From assembly GCA_006227775.1 (NCBI GenBank), contig SBFV01000054.1:1-11904 (forward strand): a stretch of 11,904 bases of DNA, in the 5' to 3' direction. How positions within the stretch are numbered: position 1 is the first letter of the stretch; each line of letters opens with the position of its first letter. Positions 1 through 6,544 of the stretch are shown piece by piece. This stretch comes from Gammaproteobacteria bacterium. Lineage in GTDB: Bacteria; Pseudomonadota; Gammaproteobacteria; Chromatiales; Chromatiaceae. A program made the position numbers and the translations under genes. The notes beneath the pieces were generated by a model, which saw only the letters and a program-made list of their open reading frames with translations, searched no databases and was not told where the DNA came from.

Positions 1-1173
1 CACCTGAAGGCCATGGTCGCCCCTGGCATCGTATTTGAGGAGCTGGGCTTCAACTACATCGGCCCCATCGATGGCCACGACCTGGCGGGCTTGGTCCCCA
101 CCCTGCGCAACATGAAGACCATGACCGGGCCGCGCCTGTTGCACGTGGTAACGCGCAAGGGGCGGGGCTACGAGCCAGCGGAGGAAAAACCCGTGGCCTT
201 CCACGGCGTCTCCCCCTTCGATCGCGCCACGGGCGCGCCGGCGGGCAAATCCGGTGGACCCACTTACACCCAGGTTTTCGGCGACTGGCTGTGCGACGCC
301 GCCGCCCGGGACGAGCGCATCATCGGCATCACTCCGGCCATGTGCGAGGGTTCCGGCCTGACCCGCTTCGCCCAACTGCACCCCGAGCGCTATTTCGACG
401 TCGGCATCGCCGAGCAGCACGCCCTGACCCTGGCGGCGGGTCTGGCCTGCGAGGGCCTCAAGCCGGTGGTAGCCATCTATTCCACCTTTTTGCAGCGCGC
501 CTACGACCAGCTCGTCCATGACATCTGCCTACAGGGCCTGGACGTGACCCTGGCGGTGGACCGCGCCGGCCTGGTGGGGGCGGACGGGGCCACCCATGCC
601 GGCAGCTTCGACCTTAGCTACGCCCGCTGCCTGCCGAACCTCTTAATCGCCGCCCCGGCGGACGAGAACGAATGCCGGCGCCTGCTGCAGACGGCCTACG
701 AGCATCCAGGACCGGCCCTGGTGCGCTACCCGCGGGGCACCGGCCCCGGCGTCGAGGTAAATCCCGGCTTTGACCCCTTGCCCCTGGGCAAGGGCGAATT
801 GCGGCGGGAGGGGCGGGAGATCGCCATTCTCGCCTTCGGCAGCCGTCTGGCCCCGGCCCTGGCGGCGGCGGAGGCCCTGGACGCCAGCGTCGCCAACATG
901 CGCTTCGTTAAGCCCTTGGACGGGGACCTGATCCTAAACCTGGCCGCCCGCCACCGCCTGCTGGTGACGGTAGAGGAGAACGCCATCGCCGGCGGCGCCG
1001 GTTCCGCCGTGGCCGAGTTCCTCGCCAGCCAAGGGCTGACCCTGCCCATGCCCATCCTGCACCTGGGCCTGCCCGACCGCTATATCGAGCAGGACGGCCA
1101 CGAAGCCCAACTGGCTGGCTGCGGTCTGGACGCGCTGGGCATCGAGTCCGCCATCCGCGCGCTCCTGGCCTGA
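1..1173 (+). CDS. dxs: 1-deoxy-D-xylulose-5-phosphate synthase, C-terminal part (5' truncated)
   Basis: Dxs condenses pyruvate and glyceraldehyde 3-phosphate into 1-deoxy-D-xylulose 5-phosphate. This is the first step of the MEP isoprenoid pathway and also feeds thiamine and pyridoxal synthesis. It is a cytoplasmic, thiamine-diphosphate-dependent enzyme. The frame is open from base 1 to the TGA at 1171-1173, giving 390 visible residues of a protein normally about 620-640 long, so the N-terminal thiamine-binding part lies outside the window. Visible hallmarks are FEELGFNYIGPIDGHD near the start, the linker motif KGRGYEPAEEKP, DVGIAEQHA with the catalytic Glu codon at 412-414, and DRAGLVGADGATHAG with the conserved His codon at 595-597. 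ENAIAGGAGSAV and GLPDRYIEQ follow in the C-terminal transketolase-like domain. The frame is intact. gloB follows after 43 bp on the same strand with no clear terminator between, so co-transcription is possible. Confidence 0.97.
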   Translation, partial: HLKAMVAPGIVFEELGFNYIGPIDGHDLAGLVPTLRNMKTMTGPRLLHVVTRKGRGYEPAEEKPVAFHGVSPFDRATGAPAGKSGGPTYTQVFGDWLCDAAARDERIIGITPAMCEGSGLTRFAQLHPERYFDVGIAEQHALTLAAGLACEGLKPVVAIYSTFLQRAYDQLVHDICLQGLDVTLAVDRAGLVGADGATHAGSFDLSYARCLPNLLIAAPADENECRRLLQTAYEHPGPALVRYPRGTGPGVEVNPGFDPLPLGKGELRREGREIAILAFGSRLAPALAAAEALDASVANMRFVKPLDGDLILNLAARHRLLVTVEENAIAGGAGSAVAEFLASQGLTLPMPILHLGLPDRYIEQDGHEAQLAGCGLDALGIESAIRALLA

Positions 1174-1216
1174 ATCCTTGCGCGTAATGACACCCGTAAA
1201 GACACCCTAATCGATC

Positions 1217-1996
1217 ATGCTCCAGATCAGCCCCATCCCCGCCTTCGACGATAACTATATCTGGTTGCTGCGCCAGGAAGGGACCGACCAGGCCACGGTG
1301 GTGGACCCTGGCGACGAGGCGCCGGTCATTGAGCGCCTGGAGGCGGAAGGCCTTAAGCTCGCCGCCATCCTGGTCACCCACCATCACGGTGATCACATCG
1401 GCGGCTTGGCCGACCTCCTGGCCCGCTGGCCCCGGGCGCGGGTCTATGCCCCCCGTGACCGGCGCATCCGTCTGGTGACGGACCCGGTGGGGGAAGGGGA
1501 CCGGGTAGCCCCCCCCGGCCTGGCGACCTCCTTTCAGGTGCTGGAAGTGCCCGGCCACACCTCGACCCACATCGCCTATTGGGGTGCGGGTGCCCTCTTC
1601 TGTGGTGACACCCTTTTCGCCGCCGGCTGCGGCCGGGTCTTCGACGGCACCTTCGACCAGCTCGCCGCCTCGCTGGCGCGCATCGCCGCCCTGCCCCCGG
1701 CGACGTTGATCTACTGCGCCCACGAGTACACCCTGGCCAATCTGGGCTTTGCCGCCTGGGTGGAGCCGGACAGCCCGGCCCTGACCGCGCGCCGGGCGCG
1801 GGTCGAGGCCAGGCGCGCCGCCGGCCTGCCGACGGTACCCTCCGGGCTGGCCGAGGAACTGGCCACCAATCCCTTCCTGCGCGCGGCGGAGCCCGGGGTG
1901 CGGGCGGCGGCGGAGGCCTTCGCCGGCCAGCCGCTGACCACGCATGCCCAGGTCTTCACCGCCCTGCGCCAGTGGAAGGACAGCCGCTATGATTGA
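1217..1996 (+). CDS. gloB: hydroxyacylglutathione hydrolase (glyoxalase II)
   Basis: GloB hydrolyses S-lactoylglutathione to lactate and glutathione, the second step of methylglyoxal detoxification in the cytoplasm. The protein has 259 residues, the usual length for the family. It carries the metallo-beta-lactamase metal motif THHHGDH at residues 54-60 (ligands His55, His57, Asp59, His60), a further metal His114 in VPGHTSTH, the bridging Asp131 in FCGDTLFAAGCGR, and His169 in YCAHEYTLAN. The C-terminal domain binds glutathione and ends in the typical RQWKD. The N-terminus MLQISPIPAFDDNYIWLL matches the family start, which supports ATG 1217 although no good ribosome binding site precedes it. 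The TGA at 1994-1996 abuts the open frame of the potassium transporter gene, suggesting the two are transcribed together. The presence of GloB implies a glutathione-using organism. Confidence 0.96.
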   Translation: MLQISPIPAFDDNYIWLLRQEGTDQATVVDPGDEAPVIERLEAEGLKLAAILVTHHHGDHIGGLADLLARWPRARVYAPRDRRIRLVTDPVGEGDRVAPPGLATSFQVLEVPGHTSTHIAYWGAGALFCGDTLFAAGCGRVFDGTFDQLAASLARIAALPPATLIYCAHEYTLANLGFAAWVEPDSPALTARRARVEARRAAGLPTVPSGLAEELATNPFLRAAEPGVRAAAEAFAGQPLTTHAQVFTALRQWKDSRYD

Positions 1997-2046
1997 GACG
2001 GCCATGGCCGGCGGAGCCCGCCGCTAGGGCCCATCTCCCTAACCCC

Positions 2047-3483
2047 ATGGGTCTCTACCGCCAGGTCCAGCCCTTGTGGCTGCCGGCCCGTCTGCCAACC
2101 CTGCGGCGGCTGATGGGGCATCTCAGCCTGATCCTGGCGGTTCTGCTCGCGGTGCCGGCCCTCTTCGCCGCCTGGGCGGGGGACGCCGCCCTGGGTTGGC
2201 GGCTGCTGCTGGCGGGCGTCCTGCCGGCCCTGGCCCTGGGCCTATCCGCCCGGCGACGGCCGGAAGATCCACCCCCGCGGACCAACGAGGCCCTGATGGT
2301 GGCGGCCCTGGCCTTCATCCTCGCCGCCGCCCTCCTGACTTATCCCTTCATGGCCGCCGGCCTGAACCTGGCGGACGCCTGGTTCGAGGCCGTCTCGGCG
2401 GTGACCACCACCGGGCTGTCCACGATCCCGCGACCGGAGACCAAGAGCGACGCCTTCCTCTTCGCCCGCGCCTGGGGCCAGTGGTTCGGCGGCCTGGGGA
2501 TGGTGGTCCTGTCCCTGGCCCTGGCCTCCGGGCGGGTGGCGGACATGCGCCGTCTGGCCGCCACCACCTGGGAGGAGGAGGACCCGGCCCGCGGTATCCG
2601 CGCCCACGCCCGCGGCGTCCTGGTGGTCTATGTCCTCCTCACCCTGGCCGGGATCGGCCTGGCCTGGGCCTGCGGCCTCGCGCCCTTCCAGGCCCTGATC
2701 CATGTCCTGGCTGCCATCTCCACCGGCGGTTTCGGTGCCTTCGCTGACAGCCTGGCCAGCCTGGGAAGGCCGGCCCAGTTCGCCGTGCTCGTGGTCGCCG
2801 CCCTGGGCGCCCTGCCCTTGCATCTGTATCTGCGCGCCTGGTACCTGGGGCAGGCGGAGTTGTGGCGTGACCCGGAGTTGCGGGCCCTGCTGGCCGCCCT
2901 CCTGCTCACCGCGGGGCTGCTGTGGTGGCTGACGGACCTGAGCCCGGCGGACGCCTTGCTGCAGGGGTTGTCGGCCCAGACCACCACTGGCTTCTCCACC
3001 CTGGACCTGGCGAACCTGGAACCGGCGGGCAAGCTGGTCCTCATCCTGTCCATGGCCTTGGGGGGCGGGGTGGGCTCCACCGCGGGCGGCATCAAACTGC
3101 TGCGCCTGCTGATCTTCATCCGCCTGCTGCAACTCGCCCTGTGGCGGGCGCAGTTGCCACCCCATGCCGTCGCCGCGCCCATGCTGGGGGGCCGGACCCT
3201 GGAGACCGCCCAGATCGAGCATGCCCTGATGCTGATCCTGCTCTACGTCCTGCTGATCCTGGTCTCCTGGCTACCCTTCCTCGCCGCCGGTTACCCGCCC
3301 CTCGATGCCCTCTTCGAGGTCGTTTCGGCCACCGCCACCGTGGGCCTGTCCGCGGGCATCACTGGCCCGGACCTGGAAACGGGCCTCAAGCTGGTCCTGG
3401 GACTGGACATGCTGGCCGGACGGGTGGAGATCCTGGCGTTGGTGGTACTGCTCTATGGCGGGAGTTGGCACAAGAGCCGTTAG
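2047..3483 (+). CDS. TrkH/KtrB-type potassium uptake channel subunit
   Basis: This is an integral membrane subunit of a Trk/Ktr potassium uptake system. The fold has four repeats of two membrane helices around a selectivity-filter loop. All four loops are visible (numbering from ATG 2047): TTTGLST at 120-126, STGGFG at 225-230, TTTGFST at 312-318 and TVGLSAG at 431-437. The gate-region hallmark GGGVGSTAGGIKLLR lies near 339-353, and MLAGRVEIL at 455-463 is the conserved C-terminal motif. The protein has 478 residues, close to E. coli TrkH (483). The start is uncertain. The frame is open back to TTG 1993, which overlaps the gloB stop and has GGAAGGA 12 nt upstream, and ATG 2113 is nearest to the E. 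coli TrkH start. ATG 2047 is chosen as the first ATG of the frame, although it lacks a ribosome binding site. The RCK gene at 3779 probably encodes its regulatory partner. Confidence 0.9.
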   Translation: MGLYRQVQPLWLPARLPTLRRLMGHLSLILAVLLAVPALFAAWAGDAALGWRLLLAGVLPALALGLSARRRPEDPPPRTNEALMVAALAFILAAALLTYPFMAAGLNLADAWFEAVSAVTTTGLSTIPRPETKSDAFLFARAWGQWFGGLGMVVLSLALASGRVADMRRLAATTWEEEDPARGIRAHARGVLVVYVLLTLAGIGLAWACGLAPFQALIHVLAAISTGGFGAFADSLASLGRPAQFAVLVVAALGALPLHLYLRAWYLGQAELWRDPELRALLAALLLTAGLLWWLTDLSPADALLQGLSAQTTTGFSTLDLANLEPAGKLVLILSMALGGGVGSTAGGIKLLRLLIFIRLLQLALWRAQLPPHAVAAPMLGGRTLETAQIEHALMLILLYVLLILVSWLPFLAAGYPPLDALFEVVSATATVGLSAGITGPDLETGLKLVLGLDMLAGRVEILALVVLLYGGSWHKSR

Positions 3484-3721
3484 CGCGGAATTCACGGGAA
3501 AATCACTCATTTTCAAGGGAGTGTACAGCCCCCTCATGACAGTTAGCATGAAAGTCACGGCAACGACTCTCCTTTTCAGGGTGGGTGGCCCGCCGCCTCC
3601 TGACAGTTAGGCCGTTTGCGTGGCAGACACCCGGAGCCTCTACCAACCGGAGCGGCGCGTCCCCCCTCCCGGCGCATGCGCGGACGCCGCTGACGCGACC
3701 CAGCGGCAAAGTCCGCCGGGG
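3484..3721. other. intergenic region between trkH-like and RCK genes
   Basis: No gene is visible here. Just after the trkH-like stop is an AT-rich inverted repeat, GAAAAT at 3498-3503 and ATTTTC at 3509-3514, but the stem is weak and has no T-run, so I do not call it a terminator. The decamer TGACAGTTAG occurs twice, at 3537-3546 and 3601-3610, 64 nt apart. A candidate promoter for the RCK gene follows at the right end. Confidence 0.5.
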
Positions 3722-3730
3722 TGCTAGACT
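3722..3730 (+). promoter_or_regulatory. candidate extended -10 promoter for the RCK gene
   Basis: TGCTAGACT reads as an extended -10 (TGn followed by TAGACT, 4 of 6 matches to TATAAT). It lies about 49 nt upstream of the start codon at 3779. No convincing -35 stands 16-18 bp upstream (AGCGGC at 3702-3707), so this rests on the extended -10 alone. Confidence 0.3.
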
Positions 3731-3778
3731 CAAGGCACCTGAGGTCGGCGGACGGCCCTTTCGAGCCAAGGAGATACC

Positions 3779-4489
3779 ATGCGTTTCGTTTTTGTCGGTA
3801 GCGGTTCCCTGGCGGTGCTGACCGGCCGCCTGCTGGCGGCGCGCCGGCACGAGGTGGTGCTGATCGAGCGCGACCTGGAGACCATCGCCAACCTGCGGGA
3901 AGAGATGGACGTGGGCTTCATCCACGGCGACGGCACCCGGCCGGCCATCCTGCGGGAGGCGGACCCGGAGGGCACCGACCTGCTGTTCTGCCTGACCCGG
4001 GATGACCAGGCCAACATCATCGCCAGCCTGGTCGCCCGTTCCCTGGGCTATCGGCGGGTGGTGACCAAAATCGAGGACCCGGAGCTGGAGCACATCTGCG
4101 CCGAGCTGGGCCTGGCGGATGCCCTGGTGCCCATGCACATGGTGGGGCGCTACCTGGCGGACATGGCCGAAGGACAGAACATCATCGAGCTGGCGGACAT
4201 CCTGCGCGGGGATGCCCGCGTCTTCTCCTTCGTCTGCCAGGGGTCGGAGGAGACGCGGGTGGCGGACCTGCCCCTGCCGGCGGAGACCCGGGCCATCTGC
4301 TTTTATCGCAATGGCGCCAGTTTCCGCTTCGCGGACCCCGACACCCGTCTGGCGGCGGGGGATCAGGTGGTCCTTCTCACCCGCGCCCGCCACCTGGGAG
4401 AGTTGCGGGAACGGCTGGGGGATGGCTTCCCGGTCGATGGGTCGGCCAGCGTCATGCCGGCCCTGGAGGCCCACCCGCCACGCCCCTGA
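3779..4489 (+). CDS. single-unit RCK (TrkA-N/TrkA-C) potassium transport regulator
   Basis: This is a cytoplasmic regulatory subunit that binds a nucleotide (NAD(H) or ATP in characterised relatives) and gates a TrkH/KtrB channel. The 236-residue protein opens with a Rossmann strand and the dinucleotide loop VGSGSLA (residues 6-12), followed by VVLIERD, whose acidic end contacts the ribose in the family. HGDGTRPAILREA, LLFCLTRDDQANIIA and VVTKIEDPELEHI are typical of TrkA-N. From about residue 150 a TrkA-C-like segment ends in RLAAGDQVVLLTRARHL. It carries one RCK unit, as in KtrA, not the two tandem units of E. coli TrkA (458 residues). The start is secure: AAGGAG at 3768-3773 lies 5 nt before the ATG. 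It probably serves the TrkH-like protein upstream, but from its own promoter. It converges on purC with a 58-bp gap in which I see no clear terminator. Confidence 0.9.
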   Translation: MRFVFVGSGSLAVLTGRLLAARRHEVVLIERDLETIANLREEMDVGFIHGDGTRPAILREADPEGTDLLFCLTRDDQANIIASLVARSLGYRRVVTKIEDPELEHICAELGLADALVPMHMVGRYLADMAEGQNIIELADILRGDARVFSFVCQGSEETRVADLPLPAETRAICFYRNGASFRFADPDTRLAAGDQVVLLTRARHLGELRERLGDGFPVDGSASVMPALEAHPPRP

Positions 4490-4547
4490 CGAAGCCGCCA
4501 AAGGAGCACCGGGGCACCGCCGCCGGCGCGACGCTGGTTCTGGCCTC

Positions 4548-5441
4548 TCAGCTCTGGCCGTGGCCGGTCAGACGCTCTTCCGCCTCGCGATACTTGGCGG
4601 CCGTCTTGTCGATGATCTCCTGGGGCAGCTCGGGGCCGGGCGGGGTCTTGTCCCAGTCCAGGGTCTCCAGGTAATCACGCACGAACTGTTTGTCAAAGCT
4701 GGGCGGGCTGCCGCCGGGCTGGTATTGATCCGCCGGCCAGAAGCGGGAGGAGTCGGGGGTCAGGACCTCGTCGATGAGATAGAGACGGCCAGTCTCGTCC
4801 TGGCCGAACTCGAACTTGGTGTCGGCGATGATGATGCCCCGGGTACGGGCATAGTCGGCGCACTGGGTGTAGATGGCCAGGGCGGCATCGCGCACCTGCT
4901 CGGCCAGGTCGCGGCCCAGGAGGGCGGCGGTCTGATCGAAGTCGATGTTCTCGTCGTGGGCGCCCAGGGCGGCCTTGGTGGAGGGGGTGAAGATGGCTTC
5001 CGGCAGCTTGTCCGCCTGGCGCAGGCCCGCCGGCAAGGGGATACCGCAAACGGCGCCTGTCCGCTGATAGTCCTTCCAGCCGGAACCGATGAGGTAGCCA
5101 CGCACGATGGCTTCCACCGGCAGGGGCTTGAGGCGACGCACCACCAGGGCACGGTCGCCGAGCTGGGCGCGCTCCGCGGGGTCCGTCACCACCGCATCGA
5201 GGGGGATGTCAGTGAGCTGGTTAGGCAGGATATGCCCGATACGCCCGAACCAGAAGCGGGAGACTCGAGTCAGCACCTCGCCCTTGCCAGGGATGGGCTG
5301 GGGCAGCACCACATCGAAGGCCGAAAGGCGGTCGCTGGCGACGATCAGCAGGTGATCGGCGTCGACCTGGTAGATATCGCGGACCTTGCCGCGATGGAGG
5401 AGCTGGAGTTGGCTCAATTGGGATTCGTAGAGGGCTGACAT
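4548..5441 (-). CDS. purC: phosphoribosylaminoimidazole-succinocarboxamide synthase (SAICAR synthetase)
   Basis: PurC joins CAIR and aspartate with ATP hydrolysis to give SAICAR in de novo purine synthesis in the cytoplasm. The protein has 297 residues, the longer form of the family (the E. coli enzyme has 237). The N-terminus contains LLHRGKVRDIYQVD, the conserved nucleotide-binding start, and LLIVASDRLSAFDVV. Signature one is LPVEAIVRGYLIGSGW and signature two is IIADTKFEFGQDE, followed by LIDEVLTPDSSRFW. The C-terminal DKQFVRDYLETLDWDK is typical of the long form. The ATG at 5441-5439 fits the family start. A GGAAG about 11 nt upstream is a weak, rather distant ribosome binding site. The gene stands alone and diverges from the conserved hypothetical gene to its right. 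Confidence 0.97.
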   Translation of the reverse strand: MSALYESQLSQLQLLHRGKVRDIYQVDADHLLIVASDRLSAFDVVLPQPIPGKGEVLTRVSRFWFGRIGHILPNQLTDIPLDAVVTDPAERAQLGDRALVVRRLKPLPVEAIVRGYLIGSGWKDYQRTGAVCGIPLPAGLRQADKLPEAIFTPSTKAALGAHDENIDFDQTAALLGRDLAEQVRDAALAIYTQCADYARTRGIIIADTKFEFGQDETGRLYLIDEVLTPDSSRFWPADQYQPGGSPPSFDKQFVRDYLETLDWDKTPPGPELPQEIIDKTAAKYREAEERLTGHGQS

Positions 5442-5458
5442 CGTGCGCTAGCTTCCGC

Positions 5459-5503
5459 CGGGGTAAAATGGCAAATATAACTTAACCTAATAGGGTTACG
5501 CTG
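5459..5503. promoter_or_regulatory. AT-rich divergent promoter region of purC and the hypothetical gene
   Basis: This is a sharp AT-rich island in GC-rich surroundings. TATATT on the minus strand (5479-5474) could be a -10 for purC, and the overlapping TATAAC on the plus strand (5476-5481) could serve the rightward gene, with a poor -35 TTCCGC at 5453-5458, 17 bp away. A short inverted repeat, TAACC 5483-5487 and GGTTA 5494-5498, sits next to them and could be an operator. The -35 elements are weak, so the exact sites are uncertain. Confidence 0.35.
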
Positions 5504-5536
5504 ACCGACGTCTCACCGGATCATGGGCCCTTGCCC

Positions 5537-5540
5537 GGAG
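5537..5540 (+). promoter_or_regulatory. ribosome binding site favouring a GTG start at 5547
   Basis: GGAG stands 6 nt before GTG 5547. ATG 5523, eight codons upstream in the same frame, has no comparable site before it. This decides the start chosen for the hypothetical gene. Confidence 0.5.
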
Positions 5541-5546
5541 CATCGA

Positions 5547-6008
5547 GTGACCTCTGACAAGGTTTTTGACCAGGCTTCGCCAGCCAACGATTTTATGACC
5601 GCCTTTCGCGGCAGCTTCACCTCCACCTTGCGCTGGCACCATCTGGACGCCCTGTGGGAAAGGCTGCGTGAACGGGCCGATGCCGGCTGGTACCTCTATG
5701 CCGTCGGGGAACCGCCACCGGAAACCCCGACGGCGGCGGCGGGCGTCCTTGGCTTCATCAGCCAGATCGACCAACTCCTGCGCGCGGAACACAAGGAGGA
5801 TTATTGTGGCATCGTCTACGCTGACGATCTGCAGCAGCCGACTTTCGTCAAGATTTACGACCCCCACAACCTGGGCGTCTCCTGCGGTTACAGCGATAAC
5901 CCGCCCCTGCCGGGGTGGGTGCTGAGTCTGGTCCCGCCCGTGGACCTGCCCTCGACCCGTGTTTTGCCCCGGAATCGCCGTCGCTGGTGGCGGAGGTTGT
6001 TCGGATGA
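5547..6008 (+). CDS. conserved-looking hypothetical protein
   Basis: I do not recognise a named family. From GTG 5547 the product has 153 residues; starting at ATG 5523 it would have 161, and an ATG at 5595 is also in frame. The frame has coding character: an amphipathic segment (FRGSFTSTLRWHHLDALWERL), then GWYLYAVGEPPPETP, FISQIDQLLRAEHKEDYCGIV, YADDLQQPTFVKIYDPHNLG and VSCGYSDNPPLPGWVLSLVPP. There is no signal peptide or membrane helix, so it is probably a small cytoplasmic protein. The only two cysteines (in DYCG and VSCG) sit in motifs that look constrained. The C-terminus is strongly basic and Trp-rich (RNRRRWWRRLFG), which could contact nucleic acid or membrane surface. It diverges from purC and lies 152 bp before ridA. 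Function unknown. Confidence 0.72.
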   Translation: MTSDKVFDQASPANDFMTAFRGSFTSTLRWHHLDALWERLRERADAGWYLYAVGEPPPETPTAAAGVLGFISQIDQLLRAEHKEDYCGIVYADDLQQPTFVKIYDPHNLGVSCGYSDNPPLPGWVLSLVPPVDLPSTRVLPRNRRRWWRRLFG

Positions 6009-6052
6009 GCGCCAGCCGTCTTGGTCGCCGTCGCCACTCGCTTGGCGCCAGG

Positions 6053-6110
6053 TCCATCCTCGTATCCATCCCCAGTTCCATCCCCCGATCCACCCCGTTC
6101 CACCCCGCCC
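6053..6110 (+). repeat. degenerate 12-bp tandem repeat, TCCATCCCC-type
   Basis: Five consecutive units begin TCCAYCC at 6053, 6065, 6077, 6089 and 6099, so the period is 12, 12, 12 and then 10 bp. The first three share TCCATCC and the last two read TCCACCCCG. The plus strand is therefore strongly pyrimidine-rich between the hypothetical gene and ridA. It lies about 50-110 bp upstream of the ridA start and is outside any gene I would call. Confidence 0.7.
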
Positions 6111-6160
6111 TGGGGTCGACCGCTTCACCCCTACCCTGCCTGCCCATGACGAGGGACGAC

Positions 6161-6544
6161 ATGACCAAGACCATCATCCAGACCGAACAGGCCCCTCAGG
6201 CCATCGGCACCTATTCCCAGGCCGTCAAGGTCGGCAAGACGGTCTATCTCTCCGGCCAGATCCCCCTGGTACCCGAGACCATGGAACTGGTGACGGGGGA
6301 TATGGAGGCGCAGATCCGGCGCGTCTTTGACAATCTGGCGGCGGTGGCGGCGGCGGCCGGCGGCGGCCTGGGGGATATGGTCAAACTCAACGTCTATCTC
6401 ACCGATCTTGGTCACTTCCCCCTGGTCAACCAGGTGATGGCCTCCTATTTCCAGGCGCCCTACCCGGCCCGCGCCGCCGTGGGGGTCGCGGCGCTGCCCA
6501 AGGGGGCGGCGGTGGAGATGGACGGGATACTGGCCCTGCCATGA
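6161..6544 (+). CDS. ridA: RidA family 2-iminobutanoate/2-iminopropanoate deaminase
   Basis: RidA hydrolyses reactive enamine/imine intermediates released by pyridoxal-phosphate enzymes such as threonine dehydratase, protecting other PLP enzymes. It is a cytosolic trimer. The protein has 127 residues, the family norm. Visible are APQAIGTYSQAV with the active-site Tyr18, YLSGQIPLVPET, FDNLAAVAAAAGG, VKLNVYLTDLGHF, and the C-terminal signature YPARAAVGVAALPKGAAVEM. In that signature Arg104 binds the substrate carboxylate and Glu119 positions water in the family. The frame is open further upstream, but ATG 6161 matches the family N-terminus (MTKTI) and is preceded by GAGGGA at 6151-6156. ATG 6146 would add five residues. 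The stop overlaps the start of the following dioxygenase gene (ATGA at 6541-6544), so the two are probably translationally coupled. Confidence 0.95.
   Translation: MTKTIIQTEQAPQAIGTYSQAVKVGKTVYLSGQIPLVPETMELVTGDMEAQIRRVFDNLAAVAAAAGGGLGDMVKLNVYLTDLGHFPLVNQVMASYFQAPYPARAAVGVAALPKGAAVEMDGILALP

Noticed and set aside
908..2005. A 365-codon minus-strand open frame opposite dxs and gloB
   Set aside because: It spans two well-supported genes on the other strand and has Gly/Arg/Gln-rich, motif-free sequence.
1989..2027. A 12-codon frame (ATG 1989 to TAG) overlapping the end of gloB, with GGAAGGA at ideal spacing
   Set aside because: It might be a coupling leader peptide for the trkH-like gene, but a frame this short can easily arise by chance. 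I note only that it confuses the choice of the downstream start.
2242..3222. A 326-codon minus-strand open frame opposite the trkH-like gene
   Set aside because: The Gln/Gly-rich translation is the complement of a Leu/Ala-rich membrane protein gene and carries no domain signature.
4119..5438. A 439-codon plus-strand open frame covering the 3' end of the RCK gene and the complement of purC
   Set aside because: PurC is certain on the minus strand, and the plus-strand translation shows the repetitive composition of an antisense frame with no recognisable motif.
5915..6160. Upstream extension of the ridA frame by 82 codons
   Set aside because: The extension overlaps the end of the hypothetical gene, runs through the tandem repeat as Ser/Pro-rich sequence, and goes well beyond the uniform RidA family length.
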